NCBI GenBank assembly: GCA_030692375.1
Contig: JAUYCD010000022.1
Location: forward strand, 1-32,646
Reading direction: 5' to 3'
DNA from: Candidatus Latescibacter sp.
Lineage (GTDB): Bacteria > Latescibacterota > Latescibacteria > Latescibacterales > Latescibacteraceae
Length of the DNA stretch: 32,646 nucleotides
The translations under genes were made by a program, and so were the position numbers. The notes beneath the pieces were generated by a model. The model did no database searches, was not told the DNA's origin, and saw nothing but the letters and a program-made list of their open reading frames with translations. Positions 24,805 to 32,646 of this stretch are shown one piece after another. The stretch's first letter is position 1, and every line of letters begins with the position of its first letter.

Positions 24805-26579
24805 ATTGTATTTTTCTCCATAAGCAGGGCTTTGAATTCCTCATCCATCTGCTGTTTAAGCTGGTCAAACGATTCCAGCCTGTCCTCCTCTATCAGCTTG
24901 GCGCGGGCGATATGCTCCCTTACGGGCAGATTCAGTAATCCCTCCAGGTTTGCCCCGTGGGAAAGCGCATCGTTGGCGAGATGATAGAAATCAATAATAA
25001 TATTCAGAAGGAGCGACTGCTTTTTCACAGAAGAGTATGTATCGATGTCGTCAAAAGCGTTCTGATGGAGGAAATCCTCACGGATCATGCGGGCGGCTTC
25101 GAGGAGCAGCCTGTCTGTGGGTGAAAGCGAATCCATGCCGACCAGCCGTACCAGCTCCTGCAGCTCGGCCTCACGTTTCAAAAGACTCATTGATTCCCGC
25201 CGGTTTTTTGACCAGGACGGGGAGACGTTTTTCTCTGCCCAGCGGTCCACCACATCCTGGTAGAGGGTATAGCTGGTCAGCCAGTTAATGGCCGGGAAAT
25301 GCCGCTGGAATGCAAGCTGGTCATCCAGTCCCCAGAAAACCTTCGTGACACGGAGGGTTCCCTGCACCACGGGGTCGGCAAGGTCGCCGCCCGGAGGCGA
25401 TACAGCGCCAATGATGCTGATGCTGGCCTTCCTCTTATCCTTTCCCTGGCAGATGACCAGTCCCGCCCGTTCGTAAAAAGCGGCGAGACGGCTTGCCAGA
25501 TAGGCGGGATACCCTTCCTCGCCCGGCATCTCTTCGAGACGGCCGGACATTTCGCGCATTGCCTCCGCCCAGCGGCTGGTGGAATCGGCCATGAGAGCCA
25601 CATCATACCCCATGTCACGATAATATTCAGCTATGGTTATTCCGGTGAATACCGAAGCCTCACGGGCCGCCACCGGCATATTGGAGGTGTTGGCTACCAG
25701 CACGGTGCGCTCCATGAGGGGTTTTCCGCTCTTGGGATCCTTGAGGTGCGGGAATTCGAGCAGCACATCTGTCATCTCGTTCCCGCGCTCGCCGCAGCCG
25801 ACGAAAATGACGATGTCCGCATCAGCCCATTTTGCAAGCTGGTGCTGCACCACGGTCTTCCCGCTGCCAAACGGTCCGGGAACGCATCCCGTGCCGCCTT
25901 TGGTCATGGGGAAGAACATGTCGATAACCCGCTGCCCGGTGATGAGCGGGATCATGGGGGCAAGCTTCTTGTCCCTTGGCCGCGGAGAACGCACCGGCCA
26001 GGTCTGCATGAGCCTGGCTTCAAACGCTCCCGCTTCAGTATCTATGACCGCAACCGTTTCTTCCACGGTAAATTCGCCGCCCCGGATGGATTTGACGGCG
26101 CCGTTCACCCCGGGGGGTACCATGACCCGGTGCTCGATCAGCTCCGTTTCCTGCACCGTGCCGAGTATATCGCCCGGCCCCACTTTTTCACCGGCCCTGG
26201 CCGTAGGTACAAACTCCCATTTCTTCTTCCGGTCGAGAGCGGGGCTTTCCGCGCCGCGCTCCACAAAATCGCCGTACCGCCGATAAAGAATATCGAGGGG
26301 GCGCTGGACGCCGTCATAAATAGAGCGCAGAAGCCCCGGTCCCAGATCCACACTCAGCGGATTACCGGTGGGAACCACCGGCTCCCCGGGAGCTATTCCC
26401 TCGGTTTCCTCGTATACCTGTATCGAATAACGGTCGCCCCGGATCTCGATGATCTCACCGAAAAGACCGAGTTTGCCGACCTTGGCCATCTCGTACATCT
26501 TCGAGCCTTTCAGTCCCCGCGCCACCACCAGGGGTCCGCTCACCTTTACTACTGTTCCCTCTGATCGTTCGTTGACCAT
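24798..26579 (-). CDS. atpA: V-type ATP synthase subunit A (catalytic)
   Basis: The 593-residue catalytic subunit carries the Walker A motif GPFGSGKT (about 235-242), the A-type bulge region between barrel and P-loop ([20 protein letters not shown]) and the Walker B-like [17 protein letters not shown]. It hydrolyses or makes ATP in the V1 head. The ATG at 26579 is used because GGAAG lies upstream and the family starts just before [13 protein letters not shown]; an upstream extension to 26630 adds 17 unrelated residues. It is the first gene after a 345-bp gap holding a transposon-like element, so it may need its own promoter or read-through from subunit F. Confidence 0.97.
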
Positions 26580-26688
26580 ACTTCCAGTCCTTCCGTAACC
26601 TGTATATTCATTAATTATATATGACGACACTTTTTAATTTAGATTTGTGGTTAGAGATGCTGAAGCCATGTTTTTGCGTTGCAAAAGC

Positions 26689-26875
26689 AGTGTTAAGTCA
26701 ATGCAATAAAGTTGGATTCATATTCCCCCCTTAACAAGGGGGGATGCCAAAGGCAGGGGGGATTTCTTCGTCCCAGCGAATAAAGATCCCCCCGCCGCTT
26801 GAGCGGCGACCCCCTTTTTAAGGGGGTTAAAAAAAGAAACTCCAGCACCAGACATTATCTAATTGACATTACACT
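26689..26875. mobile_element. MITE-like terminal-inverted-repeat element, copy 2 (complete)
   Basis: The copy starts AGTGTTAAGTCAAT (26689) and ends ATTGACATTACACT (26875), inverted repeats with two mismatches, 187 bp in all. It matches copy 1 (1-187) nearly throughout, including the C-run/G-run arms and the CGCCGC-TTGA-GCGGCG hairpin. Differences cluster in an A-rich stretch and at the right end. It lies between subunits F and A of the ATPase. No clear target duplication is seen; both copies are followed by AG. Confidence 0.8.
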
Positions 26876-26890
26876 AGGGAATCCATTCGG

Positions 26891-26924
26891 CATGACATAT
26901 GTCATCCTGAACTCGTTTCAGGAT
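26891..26924. repeat. Composite palindrome (ATGACATATGTCAT plus P2) touching the subunit F stop codon
   Basis: CATGACATATGTCATCC is a perfect 14-bp palindrome core (ATGACATATGTCAT) joined to P2 (26904-26924). On the minus strand P2 is preceded by TAG, and this TAG is the stop codon of subunit F. A matching composite with ATGACACGTGTCAT lies at 32604-32637. Confidence 0.8.
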
Positions 26925-27275
26925 CTATTTTCTTCCGGCGGCCTGATCCGTCGAATCCTTTCTTCCCAGCAGATCCACACCCAGTGAACGCGCCACCAGC
27001 GCTCGTATCTGCGCAAGCCTCAGCCCCGGTTCAGTATTGATCGTCGGAATGGGAAGGAGAATATTCATTTTGTTCTCTCGAAATTGCTCGATCTCATGGG
27101 TACAGGTATTCACCAGGTCTTCGCTCATCATGAGCATTACCGGTTCGGTCGAATTTTTGAAACGTTCCAGAGCCGCGCCGACCTGACTTTCATCACGGAT
27201 TTCCAAAAGCTCGGCGCCAACAGCCCGGAACGGCAGGATATCGGAGCGGCGGCCAAGAACGAATACTTTAGGCAT
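26925..27275 (-). CDS. atpF: V-type ATP synthase subunit F
   Basis: The 116-residue protein has the small Rossmann-like fold of subunit F: KVFVLGRRSDILPFRAVGAE, then a helix and PVMLMMSEDLVN, and a C-terminal helix beginning PGLRLAQIRALVARSLG. It joins the rotor stalk with subunit D and modulates activity. It overlaps subunit C by 8 bp, with AAGGAG before the ATG. The last residues (STDQAAGRK) and the stop codon abut a palindromic repeat, so the natural C-terminus may have been replaced when the repeat arrived. Confidence 0.9.
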   Translation of the reverse strand: MPKVFVLGRRSDILPFRAVGAELLEIRDESQVGAALERFKNSTEPVMLMMSEDLVNTCTHEIEQFRENKMNILLPIPTINTEPGLRLAQIRALVARSLGVDLLGRKDSTDQAAGRK

Positions 27276-28278
27276 ACTCTCTCCTTAGTCTTTCGGCCAC
27301 GATCCGTGGGTCTACCCCGCTGACTGCGGTGGAAAGCGCAAGCCGGAGGTTTTCCTGCTCGACATGAAAAGCGATTACATATCCCAAAACCTTTTCCGGC
27401 CCGTAGGACACCATCCGGCACTGAAGCGCCTCTTCGCGGATGGCCTCTCCGGCGACTGCATCAACATTCCGGCGAATCCGCTCATGTCCGGATTCCTTTA
27501 TAATAAGAAGCGCATGCTCGGAAACCCTGCCGTTAAGAGCGCCCGCCGGGTTGGATTCGGCCATGGCGGCAGTATCTTTTACCAGATCGCCGTTTATATC
27601 GGGGAGCACGAACCACCGCCGGATGACCTCGGACGATGTCCCGTTCCAGCGGCTTCGAAGCACAGCCGACCAGCACTGGAGCACTGCAATGTCGCGGAGC
27701 AGATGCGATACCAGTTCTTCCGCCGCTGAGCCCGCCTGGGAAAGCCTCAGAGTGCAAACCACTGAGTCAAGGAAAAGAGAACGCGCGACCGCATCGGCAA
27801 GCTGCGGCGCTTCACGGTCTCTCAGCATTGACCTATGCCGGAGGAGAGCCTCCTGTTCTTCCACAGTCAATGCAAGGGTGTCGAAGGCGGCGTCAATTTC
27901 CGGAAGAGAGGCCCCCCGCGCCACAGCGCGCAAAAAAATGCCGCGAAAAACCGGGTAACGGCTCAAAACATCGAAAAAGGATTTCAGCACATGCGGCGGC
28001 GAATTGCTGTATATATCGGAGATTACCGCCTCGCTGTACTTTTCAAGAACAGCATGGTAATTCCGAATTGCTTCATCGGTGGTGAAAACCGCACGGTAGG
28101 GTGTTTTGGCCAGAGCCGACCGTACCTCGGAAAGATCGTGCGCCTTCAGCAATCCCTCGAAGAAGCTGCGGCCAAGCAGGAGTGTTTCGAGTACGCTCAA
28201 CCGCCCGCTGATGTAACCCCACTCGGAACGGGGGACGCTTTTCGATGCTGAACCGGGCTGTGCAAAAGTTGCATTCAT
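27268..28278 (-). CDS. atpC: V-type ATP synthase subunit C
   Basis: The 336-residue helical protein shows the C/d-type pattern: WGYISGRLSVLETLLL near the N-terminus (Y-x-x-R motif for all three-lobed members), acidic and Leu-rich helices, and VLGYVIAFHVEQENLRLALS near the end, with the conserved glutamate-asparagine pair. It caps the proteolipid ring and links it to the rotor shaft. Sequence is divergent, as is usual for this subunit, but order (E-C-F) and length fit. It starts within an ATGA overlap with subunit E, implying coupled translation. Confidence 0.88.
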   Translation of the reverse strand: MNATFAQPGSASKSVPRSEWGYISGRLSVLETLLLGRSFFEGLLKAHDLSEVRSALAKTPYRAVFTTDEAIRNYHAVLEKYSEAVISDIYSNSPPHVLKSFFDVLSRYPVFRGIFLRAVARGASLPEIDAAFDTLALTVEEQEALLRHRSMLRDREAPQLADAVARSLFLDSVVCTLRLSQAGSAAEELVSHLLRDIAVLQCWSAVLRSRWNGTSSEVIRRWFVLPDINGDLVKDTAAMAESNPAGALNGRVSEHALLIIKESGHERIRRNVDAVAGEAIREEALQCRMVSYGPEKVLGYVIAFHVEQENLRLALSTAVSGVDPRIVAERLRREYA

Positions 28279-28865
28279 GATCCGAACAGTTCCCTGGCTA
28301 TATCGCCGGCAAGTGTTTCACGGAGTTCCTTCAGTTTGCTGTCAATAGTGGAATCCACGGAAAAATCCGCCCCTTCCACAACGAAACCTCCGTTTATCCG
28401 ACGGTCTGATACCACGGCGGTAAATTTTCCGTTCCGATGACGGACTGTATTGACTTCTTCAAGAAACGCGCCCGGTAAAAGTTCGGCGTCTCCGGGACTG
28501 ACCTTGAGCGTCCCGCCGACTTCAGCAGGGAGAACTTTAAGCCAGAAGGCTATCATCTCCAGATAGTCTTTTGACGGAAGAGAGCGTATTTTCTCCGCCG
28601 CCATCAAAAAGACTTCGTCAATCATCCTGTTTTTGGTATGCAGAACTTCCAATCTTCCTTCATGACGGGCGAGGCCTATCTGTCGGGCGGTTTCCGTATC
28701 TTCCGCGGCCTGTGCGCGCCGGATGTCATCCTCGAATGTCCGTGTGCATGTATCGCGGGATTGCTCCAGGAGCGCTTCTCTTTCTTCACGGGCTTTATCG
28801 AGAATGCGTCTGGCTTCAGTCTCAGCTTCGGCGAAAATGACGGCCTCTACTTTTTCGAAACTCAT
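28275..28865 (-). CDS. atpE: V-type ATP synthase subunit E (peripheral stalk)
   Basis: The 196-residue protein has a long N-terminal charged helix (about 1-85; ARRILDKAREEREALLEQ) and a C-terminal globular part with GGFVVEGADFSVDSTIDSKL, the family pattern that binds the top of subunit B. With the short G/H coiled-coil protein it forms the stator that resists rotation. AGGAAAGG lies just before the ATG. It is 24 bp after the proteolipid gene and overlaps subunit C by ATGA. Confidence 0.93.
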   Translation of the reverse strand: MSFEKVEAVIFAEAETEARRILDKAREEREALLEQSRDTCTRTFEDDIRRAQAAEDTETARQIGLARHEGRLEVLHTKNRMIDEVFLMAAEKIRSLPSKDYLEMIAFWLKVLPAEVGGTLKVSPGDAELLPGAFLEEVNTVRHRNGKFTAVVSDRRINGGFVVEGADFSVDSTIDSKLKELRETLAGDIARELFGS

Positions 28866-28889
28866 TTCTCTGACCTTTCCTGAGAAGGC

Positions 28890-29429
28890 TTACTGTAAGC
28901 CGGTCAGAGGGGCGGTGAGAGGCACGGTGAGCCAGGAGGTCATCAGAATTCCCACCAGAAGCGCCACTACCGCATAGGTTTCCACCAGAGCGGGGAAAAG
29001 AATGGCGCGCCCGCCTTCATCCGGTCTCTTCCCCACAAGATTGATCGATGCGGCTGAGGTCTGCCCCTGAGCAATGGCGCTCATCAATTCCACCATGCCG
29101 ACTCCGAGACCCACAAAAAGGAGGGCTACACCGATGGGGGGAGCAAGCTTTACCGCCTCATCGGCGGAAGTGAGAAGCCCGATCCTCAAAGCGATGAATA
29201 TCGAGCAGATGAAACCGTAGAACCCCTGAGTACCCGGAAGAGCCATCAGAACCAGCAGCTTTCCAAAGAGATCCGGCTTTTCCGAAAGGACTCCCGCCGC
29301 CTGTGTGCAGGCAATCCGGATTCCGATGGCGCTTCCGATGCATCCTAACCCGACCGCCATCATCGCTCCGAATACCGCCCAGCCTACGCCATTATGGATA
29401 AAGTAGGTATTTAAGACCTGATCCCACAT
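28890..29429 (-). CDS. atpK: V-type ATP synthase subunit K (four-helix proteolipid, predicted Na+-binding)
   Basis: The 179-residue protein has four membrane helices arranged as two related hairpins, the 16-kDa proteolipid form. Hairpin one contains LPGTQGFYGF (Leu64, Thr67, Gln68) where other types have an acid; hairpin two contains SAIAQGQTSAAS (Gln121) and ALVETYAVVALL (Glu150). These match in order and spacing the Na+ ligands known in Enterococcus hirae NtpK (Leu61, Thr64, Gln65, Gln110, Glu139). The ring turns as ions bind and leave Glu150. GGAGGAG precedes the ATG. Ion choice is inference from ligands. Confidence 0.95.
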   Translation of the reverse strand: MWDQVLNTYFIHNGVGWAVFGAMMAVGLGCIGSAIGIRIACTQAAGVLSEKPDLFGKLLVLMALPGTQGFYGFICSIFIALRIGLLTSADEAVKLAPPIGVALLFVGLGVGMVELMSAIAQGQTSAASINLVGKRPDEGGRAILFPALVETYAVVALLVGILMTSWLTVPLTAPLTGLQ

Positions 29430-29527
29430 TCTTTTACTCCTCCTTTTTTTACAGTAAGTAACGGGTGTATGTTTGAGAAACCTTATTTATCCAGGGTATT
29501 TGTATCAACTTCCGCTGCATATGCAGC

Positions 29528-29653
29528 TCCTGAAACGAGTTCAGGATGACATGGTCATGCCGAACTTGTTGCCGCTTAGCGGGAACGATGAAACCGTTTC
29601 GGCATCTAAACAGAATCAGGATGAAAGGTGTCATGCCGAACTCGTTTCGGCAT
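29528..29653. repeat. Cluster of palindromes: P2, loop-expanded P1 and simple P1
   Basis: In order: P2 (29528-29546, TCCTGAAACGAGTTCAGGA), an expanded P1 (29557-29605) with arms ATGCCGAA/TTCGGCAT and a loop carrying GTTGCCGCTTAGCGGGAACG, then a simple P1 (29633-29653, ATGCCGAACTCGTTTCGGCAT). They occupy most of the 273-bp gap between subunits K and I of the ATPase. Confidence 0.85.
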
Positions 29654-29702
29654 CTTTATTGCCCGGAGCGGCAAGTAAATCTGTCGTCCTGTACCACGCA
29701 GC

Positions 29703-31709
29703 CTATTTTTCGATCAACTCCATACGGCTGCTCTGAAATCCGAACGGACTGAAAGGAATCCCGCCGCCTTCGTAAAACCGTCCGAACCACTCCAGCAAAA
29801 TCAACCGTGCAGAATGGACAAACGCCGATAGAATGCTCATGACAAAATTGAATATGTGTCCGAAAATCACCATGCCGAAGAACAGAACCCACCCCACATA
29901 GGGCACCTCTTTCAGCATGCCCGCGATAATGTTGAACGACATTCCCACCACCGAGGTGGTCATTCCGAGAGCCATGAGACGGGAATAGCTGATGACATCC
30001 CCTATGAAAGCTGTGGTGCCGTAGGTTCCCATGATACCGTAGAGACTGATTACCCCTGTGATGTACCGCCCGATCAAACTTTTCTCATGACGCCCCTGTG
30101 TCAGTACAAGCCCGATTGCCGCGAGCAGGAAGAGCACCAAAACCGCTATTTTCGCTCCGCTCGGACCGTTCATAACCAGCAAAAGGGAGAGGGCAAGCAA
30201 GCTTCCCAGATACACCAGCCAGAAAATGCCGTCATACACTGCCGAGTGGAAGTCTCCCCGTCGAAAGTCACGGTAGAAACGGAGAAATATCCCGTAAAGC
30301 TGGTTAAAAATTCCGATTCCGATTGCGATACCAAGCGCAACCACCGGTTTTGCCATGGGATCGAGAAGGGTAAATTTTATCCTCAAAGTATCCACCGGAT
30401 TACCGGCGCCGAAATATGCGGAAAGGTCGGCTGCCCAGCTTCCCATGGCCACTCCGAAGATGATGGTGCTCACCCCGGCGTAGGTAAATAAACGGAAAAA
30501 TTCTACCAGTCCTTTCTGGCCGCGGAATCTCTTTTTCAGCCATGAGGCGAGAAAGAGCAGCATGATCCCATATAGCAGGTCGCCGTAACAGATGCCGAAG
30601 AAGATGAGGAATGTGAGAGTGAGGAAAGCAGTTGGGTCGATACTGCGATAGGTGGGCAATCCAAACATCTTTACCAGAAGACCCGCGGGACGGAAGAATT
30701 TGTTCCAGGTTACACTGACCGGGGGATCTTCATTCCCGGGAATCGGCTGAACCTCAAGCTCCGCCTCGGGGAAAAACTCCGCCATACGGGCCTGGAATCT
30801 TTCGCAATGACTTGCCCGCATGTATCCTCTGAGGGCAAAGACATGATCGGAGGACGCCATTCGATCCTGCTGGAGAATACGGTTCCGCTCGCTTTCCCAC
30901 CATCCGAGAGCAAGATCGGCTCTGGATGACCATTGCTTTGAAAGCTTTACCGCCTCGGCGCGGATTTTATCCTCATGTACTGTGGCCAGGGTTATGGACC
31001 TGTTGATTGACACCAACTCATGCTCGATGGTTCCCTCTACCGGCGGGAGAACATATTCATGGAGAGCATAATCGATGATTACCTCCCGGATCACATCCAT
31101 CCGGGACAAAGGCGCAGCTATGACATAGGTAACCGAATTACCGACACCGGCTACCAGTTCCACATGAATGTCCCCGCTAAGGCGAATGTCGTCGATAAAC
31201 GTTTTCTGGGTCGGCCCGGTCGCAGTCACCAGATGGAAGGAAAGGTGGCGCAGATTGCGCAGGTGATCTATTCTGACGGTAAGAAATTCAAGTTCGTAAA
31301 GGCGGTCCCGCTCTCCAAGAAGGCGGATTCGCTCTTCCTGAGCCTCTTCCAGGGCGCTTCTCAAACGATAACATTCGATGGCCAGGTTTTCAGGGTTGAC
31401 CTCCCTGACAGCCTCTTCTATCTCCTGATGAGTAGTGAGAATGCGAACCGGGAAAAGACCTTCCAGAAAATCGGATGCGGGTTTATGCATTTCACGAAGG
31501 AATTCAAGCGCTCCCTGCAGCCGGGATATCTGTACCTCAACCGGGGAAATGTCATCATCAGGAGAATGGAACCGCCGGGACCAGGCATCGTCAGCATTAA
31601 CAAATTCTTCCAGATGGATCTCACGCTCTTGATAAAGCCATGGAACAAACCGGTCGCGTGAAGCTGCAGGGACAAGAAGGACCACACTCTCCATCCTCTC
31701 AATACTCAT
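29703..31709 (-). CDS. atpI: V-type ATP synthase subunit I (a-type stator)
   Basis: The 668-residue protein has an N-terminal cytoplasmic half (about 1-360) with long coiled segments (LEFLREMHKP, RLRSALEEAQEERIRLLGER) and a C-terminal half of about seven or eight membrane helices, including PTAFLTLTFLIFFGICYGDLL-type and GVISLYGIMGTYG segments. This is the subunit that forms the two half-channels and holds the essential arginine facing the proteolipid. ATGA overlap with the G/H gene implies coupled translation. Length is typical. Confidence 0.95.
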   Translation of the reverse strand: MSIERMESVVLLVPAASRDRFVPWLYQEREIHLEEFVNADDAWSRRFHSPDDDISPVEVQISRLQGALEFLREMHKPASDFLEGLFPVRILTTHQEIEEAVREVNPENLAIECYRLRSALEEAQEERIRLLGERDRLYELEFLTVRIDHLRNLRHLSFHLVTATGPTQKTFIDDIRLSGDIHVELVAGVGNSVTYVIAAPLSRMDVIREVIIDYALHEYVLPPVEGTIEHELVSINRSITLATVHEDKIRAEAVKLSKQWSSRADLALGWWESERNRILQQDRMASSDHVFALRGYMRASHCERFQARMAEFFPEAELEVQPIPGNEDPPVSVTWNKFFRPAGLLVKMFGLPTYRSIDPTAFLTLTFLIFFGICYGDLLYGIMLLFLASWLKKRFRGQKGLVEFFRLFTYAGVSTIIFGVAMGSWAADLSAYFGAGNPVDTLRIKFTLLDPMAKPVVALGIAIGIGIFNQLYGIFLRFYRDFRRGDFHSAVYDGIFWLVYLGSLLALSLLLVMNGPSGAKIAVLVLFLLAAIGLVLTQGRHEKSLIGRYITGVISLYGIMGTYGTTAFIGDVISYSRLMALGMTTSVVGMSFNIIAGMLKEVPYVGWVLFFGMVIFGHIFNFVMSILSAFVHSARLILLEWFGRFYEGGGIPFSPFGFQSSRMELIEK

Positions 31710-32032
31710 TCCGAGCGTCCCCTCATCCCGGAAAGAACTATAAGCGCAGCCCGGTCCTTTTTCTCGGAAGAAATAGTTCTGATCCCCTCTACCTGATTGG
31801 CATACTCCTTTTTGACCTTATCTACTTCCTGGGTACGTTTTCGGGCGGCTTCTGCTGCAAGGAGTTTTACCCTCTCTGCTGTCTGGATTTCCAAACTCTG
31901 CTTTTGTTCCTCTGCCTCCCGAACTGCTTCGCTCTGTATCCTTACTGCCTCTTCTCCGGCCTGGACGCGGATAGACTCCGCCCGAACGTCCAGGTCGATG
32001 ATTCGTGAAATGATATTTTCCCCTGTTTGCAT
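31706..32032 (-). CDS. V-type ATP synthase subunit G/H (peripheral stalk coiled coil)
   Basis: The 108-residue protein is almost wholly a charged helix, rich in Glu, Ala, Arg and Gln with heptad spacing (about 10-85; QSEAVREAEEQKQSLEIQ), as in the small stator subunit that pairs with E. It opens the operon, as in Thermus and other bacteria (G-I-K/L-E-C-F-A-B-D). TTTGGAG sits eight bases before the ATG. Sequence alone is low in information; position makes the call firm. Naming varies (AtpH, NtpF), so no symbol is given. Confidence 0.88.
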   Translation of the reverse strand: MQTGENIISRIIDLDVRAESIRVQAGEEAVRIQSEAVREAEEQKQSLEIQTAERVKLLAAEAARKRTQEVDKVKKEYANQVEGIRTISSEKKDRAALIVLSGMRGRSE

Positions 32033-32050
32033 GCACTTGTCTCCAAAGGG

Positions 32051-32079
32051 GTTCCGGCACTGGCGCCGAACCGGCGCTG
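32051..32079 (-). promoter_or_regulatory. Overlapping alternative hairpins in the ATPase leader
   Basis: AGCGCCGG/CCGGCGCT-type arms (AGCGCCGGTTCGGCGCCA, 32078-32061) can form one GC-rich hairpin. GTTCGGCGCCAGTGCCGGAAC can form another using the same bases (32072-32051). They sit 20-45 nt before the ATG of the first gene and could influence its translation. Confidence 0.3.
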
Positions 32080-32536
32080 CAAAATATTAACTTTTATAAA
32101 CGATTGTGCGGTAAAGCGGTATCTTGTTTCTCTCCGCTCAAGTATATACATATTTCCGCATCAAAATAATCTTGAATAATACTATTTTGCCAATAAAAAA
32201 TCAAGAAAAAAAATACTCTTTCCCCTTTTTAATTTATTTTAAAAGGTATTTGTATTATCGTTGATACCCTTAAACAAGTTCAGGGTAACCATTAACATTA
32301 TTTTATCAGCGAATTGTTTCACGCCAACCTTATATCGGCATCTATCAGAAGAATCGTGTTATGCCGAATGGTTTACCTACTTTTATATAGCAAAAGTAGG
32401 AGCCGAAATTTTTTTATGATAAAACAATCGTCGATTTTTCATTGACAAGATTGGATTGAATATACAATATTGAAAATTATATTCTTGATAGAGATATACA
32501 TGACGACATATTTTATTGCGTTTCTTTTCAAAATAG

Positions 32537-32637
32537 ATGCCGAAACGGTTGCTAAAAGATGCGCTGCGCTTTCATCGTTCCCGCGAAGCGGCAACAAGTT
32601 CGGCATGACACGTGTCATCCTGAACTCGTTTCAGGAT
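32537..32637. repeat. Doubly expanded P1 palindrome followed by P2
   Basis: P1 arms ATGCCGAAAC and GTTCGGCAT (32537-32606) enclose the loop insertion TTCATCGTTCCCGCGAAGC plus a further 22 bp rich in GCGCTGCGC that the 29557 copy lacks. P2 follows (32617-32637), joined by the palindrome ATGACACGTGTCAT. Confidence 0.85.
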
Positions 32638-32646
32638 CTAAACACT

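Larger units (their letters stand above)
32033..32646. other. 614-bp region upstream of the ATPase operon
   Basis: It must hold the operon promoter, but no convincing minus-strand -35/-10 pair was found; TATAAA near 32095 lacks a partner. The stretch from 32160 to 32260 is very AT-rich. A decayed P2 palindrome is at 32265-32287. A plus-strand TTGACA at 32442-32447 has only weak -10 candidates. The right end is repeat-filled and its open frame is repeat-derived. Confidence 0.5.

Noticed and set aside
25299-26564. Plus-strand open frame of 421 codons
   Set aside because: It is antisense to the catalytic subunit A gene, whose motifs are unmistakable. Long antisense frames are common in GC-rich, codon-biased genes.
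32501-32646. Plus-strand open frame running off the window end
   Set aside because: Most of it is the P1 and P2 repeats translated (ending in a Phe-Gln-Asp-Leu type peptide that the repeats always give). Nothing else supports a gene.

Overview
The window reads as a piece of a Gram-negative bacterium of the Fibrobacteres-Chlorobi-Bacteroidetes (FCB) superphylum or a related uncultured lineage such as Latescibacterota, KSB1 or Zixibacteria. The reasons are C-terminal sorting domains of the 'NPFNP...GVY.Y.L..G....RKMLL' type (Por/T9SS-like secretion), a PorV/PorQ-family outer-membrane protein, TonB/ExbB/ExbD-type energisation of an outer membrane, a bacterial V-type ATPase, and many palindromic intergenic repeats. 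The lineage is an inference from gene content. No rRNA, tRNA or phylogenetic marker gene was recognised.

Region 1 (1-15986, almost all minus strand) is an envelope block. From a good sigma70-like promoter at 15958-15986 it runs through a large secreted discoidin-like protein, a PorV-like barrel, a giant outer-membrane protein, a 1104-residue TPR protein, a small PGLGQ-motif membrane protein, an Fn3-like lipoprotein, ExbB, two different ExbD proteins, a membrane-anchored DUF4159 protein and an AgmX/PglI-type TonB-like protein. It ends at a rho-independent terminator (235-272). The part from 11994 to 307 has gaps of about 20-55 bp and looks like one operon for a proton-motive-force-driven machine spanning the envelope.

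Region 2 (16336-18150, plus) holds a PIG-L/LmbE deacetylase and a Gfo/Idh/MocA oxidoreductase 15 bp apart, probably for sugar metabolism.

Region 3 (18364-22345, plus) is a self-contained unit. A cluster of helically phased TGTCCG/CGGACA sites lies upstream of a textbook sigma54 promoter (GG-N10-GC at 18491-18504). Four exported-protein genes follow: a sorting-domain protein, a TPR protein, an AT-rich transglutaminase-like protein with a Cys-His-Asp triad, and a protein whose sorting domain is separated by an apparent frameshift. A perfect terminator closes it. This is the best candidate in the window for an undescribed regulated surface system.

Region 4 (22478-32032, minus) is a complete V-type ATPase operon in the order G/H-I-K-E-C-F-A-B-D. 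Its proteolipid carries the full set of residues known to bind Na+ in Enterococcus NtpK. Three of its gaps (K/I, F/A, B/D) and its flanks are filled with mobile or palindromic repeats: a 187-bp terminal-inverted-repeat element also present at 1-187, two families of 21-bp palindromes (some with insertions nested in the loop), and a 12-bp tandem array.
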